A program made the position numbers and the translations under genes. DNA of 64,000 bases. Source: Euwallacea fornicatus (Eukaryota > Arthropoda > Insecta > Coleoptera > Curculionidae). How positions within the stretch are numbered: position 1 is the stretch's first letter; the number at the start of each line of letters is the position of its first letter. The stretch lies in contig NC_089541.1 in assembly GCF_040115645.1 (NCBI RefSeq), positions 5,022,001-5,086,000 of the forward strand, read 5' to 3'. Of the stretch, positions 35,250 through 49,200 are shown piece after piece. The notes beneath the pieces are model-generated. The model was given only the letters and a program-made list of their open reading frames with translations, searched no databases and was not told the DNA's origin.

Positions 35250-38200
35250 ATCAAAATTTATACGGGATGTTTTATTTTACACATTAACACTGCTTTGAAA
35301 ATAATAAATCGGATGTATAAAATTTGCCTGAATTTTAAGTGAAAATAACTTTTAATTTTATCTTTTTGGGTTGGTGCAAAATTCATAATCTTTGTTAAAA
35401 AACTGAATATTGCTGTCACCGAATTGGTTTTCAAGTTTCAGCCACCCTTTATCATATCTTTCTTCAGAAAAATACATGTTTTTACCGAACAACTAATGGC
35501 TTGACTATGTCAAAACTCATTTTTATGTTCCTTTCGCCCTGCTTTCGCACAAAAGCCCGGTGGTCTAAATAACTGCTACTAAAACCAAAGTTGAGGGCGG
35601 TTTATATTAATTTTACCGTTGTTCAACAAGGGTTAAACAAGTTATTTCACCTGCTGACAGACCCTTTCAAATATTTACAACTTTTCTACCTGATTTGTAA
35701 AACGCTCAGATTCAAAATTGTAAGAAAAGGATTTACGACTTACACCTTTTAACAACCAGTGGCATCACCAGAATTATTTCACATATTTGTTTTCTTTTCC
35801 TTGATCAAAATACCTTCCAAACCAATTCCAACTGAAAATGCTCCTAATTGGAAACTTGCAATTTAGCGCGCTAAATTGCTGAAATAGCGCTGTAAATCTT
35901 GAAATAAGGGATCGTCTTTAGCTCTCCGCCAATGGTAACCAAATTGGAGATTCGGCAAAACCGAAAACGTCACGTGATTTAAAGCCAAAAGCTGTAAAAA
36001 CATCAATTTTAAGTTAATAACAGAGGCTGCAAGCCTGAAAGACGTTTCAAATTTATTATGGATACTTTTCGGTATTTTGAGTCTGTTTGCGTTGGGTATT
36101 AAAGAGGTGTGGTTGGAAACGATCAAATTAATGTCATTGTGAATACACGTTTGTTAAAATCTGTGTCCTATTTAAAGCCTTTTATTGTCAAGGACCAAAT
36201 ACATGTAAGATGATCTTTGAAGATAAAAAGCAAGAAAACGGTTCAAAATGATCTTAACCCATTTCTATCAGCAAGATCTTCAATCCGGAGAGAAAAACAT
36301 AATTCAAGATATAATATCCAAATGACGTTGCAAAACGATCTGCTATCTACAATGCCAATAGACATCGTTCCCAAGTCACCCCTAGTGAATGCTCTACTTT
36401 CTATCAGGCTCCAAAATATACGTAGATCTATGTTGATTTTTTAATACCTACTTAGGCATGATTCTACCCCATCATCAAGTACTCAATTACCAAATAAAGG
36501 TCATCTCCATACGTAACCCCATAAAAAGCGAATGAAAGAGTCCTTTTCTTCTTTACTATAGATGGTTCGCGCCGCAATTTGATGAACTGTTCGATAAGTG
36601 AGTTTGCGTGGGGCGCAGGGGGCCTTCGAGCCAAAGGCTTTGGATGCCGCCGCGTGTCCCCCGATCTGATGGACACGGTCCAGCGATGCGAAGCCCCGCG
36701 GAGCCTCCTCGTATGTTATGCTGCAGCGGATGAGCTGCATAAGTTGATAAGTATCGTGCGGAGTGTCTGATGGGTGGACGATGGTCAATTTTGCTGGTAC
36801 CCGACTCTTCTCGAACGGAGAATAATTATTATGTGCGATCGTGATGAAAGTAAGTGGACTTTTTTAGACATTTTAATTTGGGGGTAGACTGCACTTCGCA
36901 GGGTGCATTTCCTTGAGAAAAATGTTTTCGCTCATACGAAAACTATTCCGCACGAGCGCAACCGCCAAGGTTGTATTGGAGGTTTTTTTATCTCATTGAA
37001 AATCGATCGAGACCATGCACCAAAGATATTTCGCACACTAGCTGTATACAATATTTTTCCTACAATTGATGGTGCTTTGGTATGCAAATCGAAAGTTAAT
37101 GGCATGTCCATGTCCTTCTGATAAGAGCGTGTGAAATAGTCACTTTCCGCACGCTACTGCAGGCAACATGACAAATGGTAACAATGAAAAAACTCGTTGC
37201 TTTAGACAGTGAAAAATCTAAAGGATTTACGTCTGGCGACCTTGCTAACCACTTTAGTATATCCTGCCTTGTGACTTGGGGGTGTTTACTTGGAAATTTC
37301 GACGTAGATTTTTTTTATTATTTGCGTATCCATTTTCTATTCTTGAAGAAGGATTCTCTTTTGCAAAATTTTACTTGACAATGTTTATCTATCTATATAA
37401 GTTTTCAAATTTAATCACATTACAAAATGTCATGAAAACCTGGCAATTTCTAGAAAAATTTCCCTGTTAAAGATGCTATGTAAAAATTAAACATCAGATT
37501 ATGTTAAAATTCTAGGACGTACAATAGTAGGTAACAACAATGGTAACTTAAGGCAGTTATTACTATTTTCTAGGCACCTAGGTATTCATCTTGGAGGACT
37601 TGGTGGATGTTTTCAAATAGAGAATTTTGAAAGTTTTCGTGAATTTAACGGCGGAATTAACCACTGTCTGAAATATTACTGTATAGGCATTAACATCGGC
37701 TCTCGGTTATTTTACGCCTTTGTCGCGGTCGCACGCCGCCACCAATTCATTTCATTGGCGTCCGTTAATGGTCAGTGACGAACAGGAAAATCGTAAAATT
37801 ACTCATTTATTACGATATCGCGAATTCCCAGTAGTGGGGTTTTATTTTCAGTTTCTGCACAAGGTCGTACCAGTCGTAAAGTTGTTTATGCGCGAGACGG
37901 CGGCGGTAATTTGCGATTTGAAATATTGCACATGCTCACTGTTCGCTGCTATTCCCCATGTCGTAAAATCATTTAACTATTAGTAAAATTTTGTTGTTAC
38001 TTATTGAAAGGCTCAAATAAACCTTCAGAATAAACAATAATTGTCCAGATGACAATATTCACATCGAATTCAACACTCCGAAGATAACATTTCCACTTTA
38101 GTCTACGGGTATATTACTTTCTTCCCCTTAGATAAGAACCGCTTGGGCAATATCTCAAGATTAGGCCACATAATCCCCCGGTCTATAGATATGGTCATGC

Positions 38201-41200
38201 TATGTTATAACCCTCTTACAGGACATTATTCTCGGACCTAAAAAATCCGGTCTCTTTCGGTGCAACAGGCAGGATGATGCAGCAGGATGCCCGACTTAAA
38301 ATCCAGTCGTTATAAATCATTCCCAAAATGAATGTTATCAGTGAAAGAGGGTCCTGGCTTATGAAAGCACAATAGCTGATGCCGTCGAGGAAAAACGGAC
38401 AAAAAATTGCGGTTCTTCAGACAAAATAATAAGTCGTTCCTGCTGCTGTTGCTGTACCGATAACGACGTCTATACGAAGGCGAGTGTATTATTTCGGAGC
38501 GCGGATGTAGGCAGAACCTGATTCTTGAAGGTTTAGGAATTTTCGAACTAAAAATTAAAAAATGTTTTTTCCATTACCATGATAATTGGCTATTTTTCGC
38601 ACGCAATTCCGTGTAAAAACTAAGTTTTTGTATTAAGCGCGGGAATATTTTTTTGCCGCACACGTGCAGTATATTTTACAGGTACGAGCTTTCCCTCCTT
38701 TTGAGATGTCTTACATTTAGCAACGTCTGTTATCTTCTTTACACGGACATAGACGGGTTAACTATTTAGAACATGCGATCGTTTATAATTTTTACACGAA
38801 AAATACCACAAGTAGTTTTTTTGCCAGTGTAATTTTTTTTAAATAAAAACGTATTTCGTTCACAGTTACAGAACAAATTTTGTTCTCACCTAATGCAGAA
38901 GATATCTTTTCCGTACTGCTCGCCCAAACTCTGCCTCGAGTCTTTCCGGCAAGTGCAGTCGCGTGCGGCAGTGTCACTTTCCGCACATGTTAGAAAAAGG
39001 ATTACTTCTTATTAACTTGCGATAAGGTGGCTTTACTATTCGCACTTGCCAGCTGTAAATGTAATTGCTATGGGTCATTATTGTTATAGCGTATAGTAAG
39101 ATTCGACAAAGTTATTGGAAAATTTCATTTGGCTTATGAAACATTGAAAAAAAAACAAAAATGTTAAAACAGTTTCTTTAATAAAATAACAAGTGACAGT
39201 TATACAAAAAAAAATTGAATAGGAAATTGTATTTGGTTGTTGTGGTCTGCGTTTTAATATTAATTAATTTTCACTTTGATGTTGCATTTCTGATGTGCAG
39301 GGATGTCTTCCAATTTTTAAATACGGATCTGATTTTTGGGTCGTATTTTGAAACTGCTTTTTCTACCGAATTCAACGATGTTTAACCGACATTTCATTTG
39401 AAAAATAGCCTTTATCCTTTTTTTTAATGAAAATTTCAGTCCGCATCCGTATTTAACTTTTAAAGTACTCGTTACGTTATACTAATACATCATATTATTT
39501 AAAACAAAAGAAAAATCTTCATATCTTAGAAACGAAACGAGACTTGGCAATATCATTTTTGAATCTAAGTTTACCACTAAATTTAATAACTTTTGTCACA
39601 TTTAACCGTCTGACTATCATGGTTTAGTAGAAGGCAACAGTGAACCAATCAATCAATTAACCAATCAGGCCAACCTATAAATACTCGGTGGCCCTGCAAT
39701 ATTGATAAATCTGGTCAGGTTTTCAAGTGATATCAAAAATTCAAATGGATGAAATCTAAAGTAAGTCCATTCGAATGCACTTTTCCAGAGCTGGCCAATC
39801 TCCCCTTCTTTCACAAATTTAGGGTACTTTAAATTTTGCCGATTTTGGAAAAAAGTATACTTATTTACATTTTAAGCCGGTCCTGCCCAAAATGTTATCG
39901 AAGTGGCTATCAAGTGACCTCATGGGTTTCGCCGATGCCTCCTCGACGTGTCTTTCATTCTTCTTGCTCGGCAGCTTCTTTGAATGGTGCTACAAGTTAC
40001 AATGGGTCTGAACGGGCAGTTTGTTGGAAAAGCTCTTGCATGGAAACTTTGTTGATATATTACCTTTGGAAGACACTCTGTAGATTTGAGATTATCTACA
40101 GCTAGTGCATCAGAACGAATCTGTCAAGTTCAAGCACATCTTGTTCATTGGTATTTAATAAGTTAGTTGTGTGTTCAGTTCTGAGTTTGAGGTGCCTCAA
40201 ATACTCATCATGGGGAGAAACTGGCCAGTCTGTCGTTTTTAGAGCGTTTGGATATCAAAACATCTCTTCGTAGGGTAGGTACTCCATATTAGTGGATTGA
40301 AAAACGCACATGGTCCGCACTGAGCGTCGGGATAAAAAAAAAGTCGATCTGGAATCATGTGGAACTAAATCATCGGAAATTTTTTCACCTCAAGAAAAAA
40401 AATATTGCTGCTGCTGCCGTCAAGAATAATAATTTGAGAGGTCCTGAACTCAATCTTCTGGTTTTGAATCCACAGCTGTAGGAATCGCCAGGAATCAATA
40501 AAACTACGGAAATGGAGAATAAAGTTTCAACGGTGTCATCGAATCAGTCAGGACTTACTGACTTGTATGTCATTGCAGTAATGGAAAGTAGTTCGTAAAG
40601 GCACTAATTTAATATGACAGCACATTACCACACGAATTCTGTTTTCTAAAACGAGGAGCGACGCACTGTGTTGGTAGTGAAAAAGTGCGCCAATAGCCTC
40701 ATGAAATGTGCATTTAGTATTATATCTACTGAGATTTTAAAATCGGAAAAATTTTGTTTGCTGACTCTGCGGAGAAAGAGTCGTCACCATTTTCTTAAAT
40801 TTTCCATTTGAATTCTATTTATCAATCGTGGTTCGTTGCTAACCCAAAGGCAAAAGAATAAACTCGCAAGAAAGATCTTGAACGCACTCACGCAATTGCC
40901 GCCCTCGTCAGCGGCTCGTGCGCTTAGTTTCACGCTCGTGCGTTAAGAATTATTTTGTCGCTTGTTTTGTGAGTTACTACTAAATGTATCAACGAGATAT
41001 CGAAATTGCCTAAAGAAATGTTATTTTATGTTGGAAATGGCAAATAACTTACTTACTTTGTATCTCAAAAATCTTTAGAACAACTTCACTAAAAAGCATA
41101 AAGGGGTGTCTAGACTGACTCTACAATCGCAGTAGGTCACACAGTATGAGGTCATTTAGTTTTTTTAAATAAAGAGCCACAAAGTTCGATACTGCAATTT

Positions 41201-43473
41201 AAACGTAATACTACCTTGACTGACCAAAAGAAAAATTATTCCGATATGCTAAATAAGCGGCTTAGCTGTTAGAAAGGAAAGACCTACGTCCCACGAACCG
41301 AAGATGGGTCGGGGATTTGTGGGTGTCCCGCTGGTTTCGTGATGTTCGAAATTCAGAAATTCCCAACAAAAACAAAACCAACACCAAAGTTGGCTCGAAT
41401 ACCGTCACGAACCGCATCGTTTTCGATCCCTGCAGTTGCGGCTGTTTCTTCCGAGAAGCTAAAGTCTTATTATAAACCATCAATGAGCCACATTAATGAG
41501 TACCTATACCATGGGTACCGGCAACAATAGAGGTTCTATTATTATTCCTGGTACAAAATTGCGAGGGTACCACTGCGTCGTCATCCTGCATTCTCCGCTC
41601 CTGCGGAGTGCGACCGGTACAGCTTCTTGGCACGCGGTACCATCGTGGTACTGTCGTTGCTGCTGGGGGCGTGGTTTTCCCACGAGCCGAGTAGGCACGT
41701 GGGCCGTTTTCATGGTACCGACTACTAGAGATGCGACCAGAGTACCATTAACCACATTCGATAGTTCTTTTGCATAATCATCCTAAGTCTTCGATGGAAA
41801 GTGTATTGCAAATAAATCGAAAAGCCATAGAATGATGTCAAATACGTGTGTGTTAGCTTATAGCATATTTGAAGACCATTTTGGAGTACTTGGAGGCGCT
41901 CTGATGGCAATACTTTTATGAGGAGATCATAAGAGAAATTTCCATGGAACTGATCAACAAATCCATTGCAAATAAACTGATCAATACAGAGATATTGATC
42001 GTTTTCAGTTTGATCAAATAACGTCGGACTTTTTGGTCTTGATATCGATACCTCGTGCTACATTCCTAGTGAATACCAATGGTAGAACCCTAGAGGAACC
42101 CCCATGATACTTCAAGAGCATTCCGTAGTTTGTGCTAATGCGTACTCAGGCGGCTAAGACCGATAATTGCCACGATCAACGACATCTTGATGAATTTCAT
42201 TAAAATAAAATAACATAACCGGACATTTCAAGTCCCGCACTTTCCAGTACCTCTTCATTAAGATGCGTCCGTTCTTGTGACATCACTCCTTCTCGGACAT
42301 GGGTGGTCTATATGGGCCTGGGTGCCGGTGATAAATCAATAAATTATCTAACGATTTTTTAATGTAAATGATCGGCTTTTAATTGCGTTTCCGATAGCTG
42401 TGTAGCTGGTTTTACGTGGGCTGTTGTCGGGTAGCTTTGCTTTTGTTAAAGTAAATGCTTTGGTGGTCTCGATGAAGATTTCTAAGCAATGCAATGTTTA
42501 CTTTGGTGATCATATTTGAGGATTGGGAAGATTTCTGTCCCCAATTCCATTTAACTATCCAGAAAATCTCAAAATTGGAGATTTCCGTAATGGAGAAAGC
42601 GCTCTCAAATCTCTATCCTATTATGCAATCCATTTGAATAAACTTTTTTCAAGTGAAGAAAGTTTTCGGAGTTTACCACTCCTATCTGAACCGAGCTGAG
42701 TGCTAAAGGCGCGGGTTATTTTATTCTTAGCTGAGAATTTCGTTGAAGGGTCTTCCTCCAACTTCTTAATACGTCTCATTTCTGACGATTCCTAGAAAAG
42801 CTGAGGGTACTCTTTCTTCAATTAAGTAAGTTTATGCCATATTTCTCAGGCAATTACACAGAACTTTTATATTCTTCTTTTCTTCAGCTCTCTCTATGAA
42901 AAGGTCCTTGCACGCCTCCCTGTTTGTGTGAATTCTTTGGATCTGCCTTTTAGTAACTTGTTACGTTTCATATTTCACTGCGATGAAAATGACTATTAGT
43001 TTGCGACCCATGCAATGGATAAAACCGTGCTCGAAAGAAAAGAGAGACTAAGAAAAAGCTGAATATTTCAGAATTTCGTAAAAACCACTATGTACTGGCT
43101 AAAGGTAGAGAGGCAGCTTTGGCCGCCTCAATCAGTAACTTTTATTAAGGAGTACGAGTAAGGCCACATTTCATGTCTGAATACTAAATGTGGCTTAGCT
43201 TTGAAGATTCTGAAATTTTCCTTAAAATGTTTATCTTGAAAACGTTCCTGCCCTGCTCTTTGCGGCAAGTTCCGGTTTTTGGCCTTTGAACATAATTAAG
43301 TATAAAAATGCAGTCGAATACAAAAACACTAATTAGCATATTATGTGAATGTGTATCGTGAGATCAGATTTCATCACCAGGACATTCCAAATAATTTTAC
43401 ACTAACGGAGAAAGACTAGCCTTAAGACTCAAAGATGAACCGGAACAGTAAGATAAAATTGGAAATTTTGAGG
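35250..43473. other. Gene-free stretch with GC-richer islands upstream of hairy
   Basis: About 8.2 kb without a supportable gene. GC-richer islands stand out from the AT-rich background at about 36590-36790, 37690-37970, 40880-40960 and 41490-41760. The first gives overlapping open frames on both strands, as GC-rich non-coding sequence often does. With hairy the next gene to the right, these islands are candidate enhancers. That is inference. Confidence 0.45.
37711..37967. promoter_or_regulatory. Cluster of TTTACGA (Caudal/Abd-B-type) heptamers
   Basis: TCGTAAA, the reverse complement of TTTACGA, occurs at 37791-37797, 37874-37880 and 37961-37967, and a TTTACG at 37711-37716 in the other orientation. 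All lie in one GC-richer island. TTTA(T/C)(G/A)-type sites are bound by Caudal and posterior Hox proteins. Posterior hairy stripes need such inputs in Drosophila. Function here is inferred from clustering and position only. Confidence 0.3.
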
Positions 43474-43475
43474 TA

Positions 43476-46274
43476 CAGTGAAGCTCTGCTAATCCGGATT
43501 GGTTAAAACCGGTCCGTTTCGGATTTCGGAGTCATCCGGATTTCGGAGTCGCATTAAAATAATGGCTAATAAAAGGTAAGATGATGGCAAATTACGTGGT
43601 TTAGGCATATGTAATAGGCTTATTAAGAAATTTATATAACGACATCGTTAAAACATTATTTAAAAAATGCATAAATTTTTTTCGACTATTACATCCGTGT
43701 GTAGCCTCCACGGCATGTTGGCGAAACATTCTAATCGTGGGCATCCTATTCAATTTGATATTGTTTTCCTCTGTCCGATGAATGCACGTAGACAAACATT
43801 TAATAGCCTCTTCATGCTTTATTCTTAGTACATCTACGGAAACTTCACCATGAGAATAATCGCCTGCGTTGTTGTTAATATCATCCAATTGTAAATGGTC
43901 GTCATAACCAATGATCATTCACATATTTCTGATTTTTCCTGATTGTAGTTGTCAGGGTTACTTTTCTGCAATAAATTTCTCTTTTTAGCAAATTCCTCTC
44001 GATCTTTATTCAATTTTTTTTAGAGAATCCAACGGGATACCGTCATATCAATTCTCCTCGTTTACGTGATTCGATGTGGTTTCATCAAGGTATGGTTCGT
44101 CCATTCACATGCAACATATGTTCTTCGAATATTTTTGTATCACCTCAGGTGACAGTTCCTTCCAGGAATCAGCCAACAAAAGTGCTTCATCTTGAAAATT
44201 GATGGTCGTAGGTGCTTTCAAAATATAATTTTTCTCTCAAGATAATATATGGACCAAAAGGCTTTTTCGATAATACATTTTGGTTAAACGTATAATATTT
44301 TGGTCTATAGGTTGAATAAGCGAGGTGCGGTTAAGTAGGAGAAACATAGTTATGATTTTTCCATTATGGATTATCAGTTATTTTTCTAAAACGTTGCTGA
44401 GAGCATTGTCCACTAATAGTATTGCTTGCTATCTAAATTACTTTTTGCCTGAAATTTCTTCACTTGCACTGTAAGTAAATCCTAAAACCATTTTATGAAT
44501 AATGCCGAGGTCATCGAAGCATTTTTTCTTGAGTGGTATTCAACTGAAAGCTCAAGGGACTTAAAAGCTCTGGGAATTTTGGCTTTGCTAATAATTATCA
44601 TTTTGAGCTTTTGTGTCCCGTGACCGTTTGTACAGGAAAGAAAAGGTACTCTCTCCTTGGAAGTCTTTTTCCCTGGAAGAGTCGCTTTTGTACCTGCACC
44701 AATGTCTCATCAGGTAGAAGTTTCCAGTATAATGCATATTGATTCGCGTTATACACTATCGCTCATATGTAGAGCATTTAATTAAAAATTTGAAATAAGC
44801 ATGTTTCCAAAAAAATATTTTTTTAGAATTAATAGAATACACATCTTTTTTATTCAAACCTTGTAAAGGTACAAATATATTTTTAATACATTTTGTTTAT
44901 ATTCTTTTTTTTGTATATTTTGTTTTTCTTAGGGATTCCCAGGGTTTCGTAGAACAACCAGTTTGTTTATTTATGTTATTGTATGATATCGACTTTGCTA
45001 CTACAAGATGCCAAGAGATGTTCATTCATCACATTAGTTAAAAGGTAAAACTTCTGAAAAGTTGTTAACTAATGAAATTGTAAAATTGCAAAAAAATTTA
45101 ATTTAAACAAATCAATAATATCAAAGGTAATTTCCAATTTCAAAAACAGAGGAACCCTAGATAAATTTTTGAAGTCTAGTTAAAAACAAAGAACTTGGAC
45201 ATGGAACATGATGAACAAAAGACTTAAAATGTACTCCATCCAGGATCCGTTCCAAAGTGCAAGTAGCATGCAAGTTATGTGTTTTAGCTTTTTAAATCAA
45301 ACAAAAATAGAGAGGCTCGATTGTGTTTTGCTAAAAGAGAATGTTATCTGGGCGTATAAAAAATCGAAAACTGTCGTTTTCTCAGATCAAAGTTGATTTA
45401 AATTATTCAAGTCAAATTGAATTTTTTGTCAGAAGACCAATTCATGATCGGTTTAGTAGGAAATATATTAAATCGATGGTTAAACATAGAGGTAGTATAG
45501 TTTGGGGGTGCTTCGGACGGTTTGGCATGAGTCCATTAGTAAAAATTTTAAGTTTGGGGATTGATATTATGTTTAAAAAAATATCCTAGAAAATTACATG
45601 CTGCCCTAGGCAGAAGAAGATTTGAGCATTAAAAATATGTCCAAACACAAAAGGATATGCTAGATACCAAGGAACAGATTTAACTGTAAGGTAAAATATA
45701 AGAATTGTTTCAATTGCTCTATTTTTGACCCGTAATTTTTAATTTACTGTCTAAAAATATTTAGCAAATAAACCAAACAATTTTTTTCTATGCAGTGGTA
45801 TTGAGACGTGGCTCTCAATATAACAATATAAATGTACAAGAATACTCGACGAACTCCATTGCTATTTAAAAATCTATACAATACCTTGTTATATTTTCCT
45901 TGTTTTTCTCACAGTTTTGGACACAATTGAGTTTTTACTGACTAGTGTCCGAAGTTGTCGACGTATCAACATCATATTTCGTTAGCAACACCTTTTGACT
46001 GATACCTCTATTTAATTGTTGCAGAACATTCTGTTTATCACTGATAGCATTTTATTATGCTTTTTTGGACTCATGATTTTTACACATAAATAAAAAAATT
46101 CAAGGATTTTCCTTCATTCTTCCAGTTCATACTCCGGGTTTCCCTGCACTATTCACGTGCAGACCGGATTAAGGCAACCGTGGGGAAACCGGACCACAAA
46201 CCACGAAATAAAAATTTACATTGTTTCAATTTTATCTGGACTACAGGGGCATCTGGATTAGCGCAGCTTTATTG
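43476..46274 (-). mobile_element. Tigger/pogo-like DNA transposon, 2.8 kb, degraded, with a nested insertion
   Basis: Flanked by TA dinucleotides (43474-43475 and 46275-46276). The terminal repeats read inward CAGTGAAGCTCTGCTAATCC and CAATAAAGCTGCGCTAATCC. The minus strand holds broken transposase: an N-terminal helix-turn-helix near 46075-45950 (MSPKKHNKML, VLQQLNRGISQKVLLTKYDV), then, after an inserted segment, YNANQYALYWKLLPDETLV (about 44760-44700), KERVPFLSC, KAKIPRAFKS, ILLVDNALSNVLEK (about 44410-44370) and LNRTSLIQPIDQNIIRLTK (about 44340-44280). The C-terminal part extends to about 43601 in an open frame of 105 codons. The first catalytic Asp (NADET in active copies) is Asn, and there are several stops and frameshifts. 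The VDNA and QPIDQ aspartates survive. Inactive. Confidence 0.85.
44800..45945 (+). mobile_element. Tc1-like transposase relic nested in the Tigger-like element
   Basis: It interrupts the minus-strand Tigger transposase between its DNA-binding and catalytic parts but runs on the plus strand. Recognisable pieces: KTVVFSDQS (45366-45394, first catalytic Asp present), FFVRRP...RKYIKSMVKHRG followed by SIVWGCFGRFGMSPLVKI (45425-45550), and ILENYMLP-like sequence broken by a stop (about 45580-45605). The second and third catalytic segments are missing. Exact ends were not found, and limits are set by where Tigger sequence stops and resumes. Nesting dates the Tc1 insertion after the Tigger one. Confidence 0.65.
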
Positions 46275-46276
46275 TA

Positions 46277-49200
46277 TCTTGAAGGTAAACATACCTCTAC
46301 CTCAATCACATTCGATCAGGAATCAGATTTTAAAGGACGAGTAAGAACACGTGATTATTCGATTGATGCATATTGAAAAAATGTGTTTCAGCTCTGGAGG
46401 ACATTGAAATTTACCCACTTCTCAAGACATCCCTGTCGGAAATGTTCCTGCCCCCTTCTTTGTGTGTAGCTTTGGTCCTGGCCTCGACCAGGTCGGCTCG
46501 TGACCACACACGCGGCCACCGTCGACCGTAGTCGCCTACGTGGGTCGAAAACAACTAACGACGATAATCATACCTATGACGTCATGCACTTCTTGCTGAT
46601 TACCACAACAATTAAGGAGATGCAGGCCGAGGGGCGAAGCCCGACGAATGATTCATACCTGCCAAGCGATAACTACTCGTACGTGCCGGACAAAGGCCGA
46701 CCGGTTGCAACGAATGACATGACTATGTAATTGGGGTAAAGGTAAAATGCTGCTTCTGTGCACAAATGGTACATTCCACTTCCATACATATTCATCCGGT
46801 AGAGTCGTTGATCGAATATTAATCTGGTGGTATTTGATATTTACACAGGCCGGCCGATAATCGGCTGCTTCTCGGAAAACGTCCCACGCGGCATAGGCCG
46901 ACAAAGACAATACTCATTATCTCACTCTCGGGCGAGATGATGGACGGCTTGGTCATGGTCAGACGGGAATATTTATTGCTCGTCCACGACCGCGACGGCA
47001 GTTAAAAATCCCTAAGATTTTTAGTTTAAGCCGACAGAGATTGGATGCAGAATCTTTGTCACGCCTAATAAGGCTTTGAATACCCGTTACCCTATTCCCC
47101 AAAGATGTACTATATTTATACAGATACTATCAAACAACTGGTGCAACAATATCATGTGGCATCCCGTGCCTAACATTTTTCCCTTTTTTTCAAAATGTTT
47201 ATCCTCAAATAATTTGACGAAGCATATGCTTGCCACACAATGGAATACAAGGTTTTATTTAGATCGAAGTCTGCAAAAAATAAATATAAATATCAGGTTC
47301 GTAATAAAAAAAAATCAACCTGAAGGTTATTCCTAAAATCTGAAACGTCACACTCGGAATTTTCCAGTGTTTAAAAGGCAATTTGGTTGACCATAAAAAT
47401 GCGCAAGTTTTCCTAAATCTAACTGACTTCGTATCGTCAACAGTTTTTAAGATCCTAATGGTGAGCAACGAATTTAAATAATGCAAATAGGATTTCCCTG
47501 TGAACGCAGTGCAAAATCCGGCCACCTCGCAATGGAGAATGTTTTCCCAATTTGTACTTTTCTTTCTCTTATAGTTTCTGAGATCCCTTCGACAAAATGG
47601 CCCTCCCTGTATATCAGAAACTTCACTCTAATCGCCAAGAACTCAATTCTCAATCGTTTTACAAAACTGATGCAAAAAACTCAAAACTCCTGATAACGGT
47701 ACCAACAATAATCGGTTGGGCGCCCGTAAACGCGACGCCCATCCGACCGAATCAACGAGCATTTCCACCCCCGTCTCACGCCCCACTCGCCACCCACAAA
47801 TTACAACATTAATTCAGCGGCCCACGTGACTTGTGTTCCCATCTCACACCGCGCAGGCATTTGACTTTGTGTAAAAAAGGTCATCCGTCGCTGCCGAGTC
47901 AACACCGACCGGCATTCAACAGGTAGTACCTCGACACGAACACGAACGAACGATGCCGAACGAGCCTGGGAACGTGCCGAACTTTTCGTCTCAGCGAGCG
48001 GCGCGGTCTCTTTGGTGTCGCCTCCCCCCTTCCCCCTCCACCCCTCGTTCACCAGTACCCTTCTCCTTATCGACGGGACGTCTGGGTAACCCGTGTCGGA
48101 TGCTGCGGAAGGACGGATTAGTGCAACGTTGCCGCATTGTAGTTATTCACAAACGAAAAATATGGCGGTGCGTTTACACTTGTTACTGGTTTAGATCCTT
48201 ATGAAATTATAAGTTGACAATTGCAAGTGACAGAGATGCAACATTTCTATTTGGAAATTTCACTGCCGATGAGGGCGCTGCGAAACATAAATGAACCGAA
48301 AATAGCGACTAGCGAATTATAATTTTAAGTGACATTTTATGTCAAAAAAATGTGTCCATCAGAGCCTTTTTTGCGTTGTAACATACCAACTCGTTCAGTA
48401 GAATGGGTCTTTTTAACTATCACCATTTCTGTCCTACGCCACTACCTCTAACAAATCCAAAAAATATATTTACAAAATTTTTGATGTAGTATATGATCAT
48501 GAAAGCAATTAAAGATAAGAATAACATAACATTGGCATCGATTTATGGAACCTGAAAAGCAGTAGAAAAACGACCTGTACATGCGTTGAATTTCAAATGT
48601 ACTTAAATTTTCGCCAACAAAATGTGATCACGTGAGATTTTAGAAAATTATATCATGTAAAGTATAAAATTAAAGCATAATTTGAAGTTTTTTTGGTGGG
48701 GCTTTGAATTAGAATGCGTCGAAAAAATGAGTTTTAGATCCTCACAACTAATTTGTTGCAATTTCTAAACAAATTAACGCATGTTTTTAGCCGAGTTACC
48801 TATAGCACTCAAAATTATTGGTTAAGCTTCTAAAATTGACAAAATACTCCTAAAAATATAAAAAGAATGTCAAAATTATCGAAGCGTCAGCGAAAAGTCG
48901 CACATGCGCTTTAGAAAATTCTGGACCCTTTTCAACATTTCATGGCTTTCCCAAAATAGTCATTTGTCACCCATTCTGGGGAATTGACATTATCGCTATC
49001 AATCAATAAATTATTTGAATATGGCACGTGCCTCAAAGGAGAAATGCAGTGATCTGCGACTTCTCTAAACTTTTTTCTCTTCTTTCACATCTAAAATAAT
49101 GACGAGTGGTACCGGTATTTATAATATTCCTTACTACCCTATTAATAATGTGACCAACAGAAGGAATATTGAATCACTTTTGTTTTCCACATTTTATAGA

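Noticed and set aside
41490..41780. Pair of opposite-strand frames in a GGTACC-rich GC island
   Set aside because: Mutually overlapping on both strands and explained by GC-rich composition. No protein family seen.
46500..46730. Open frame in the GC-rich island upstream of hairy
   Set aside because: Composition-driven frame with frames on the other strand too and no family resemblance. Kept only as part of a putative regulatory island.
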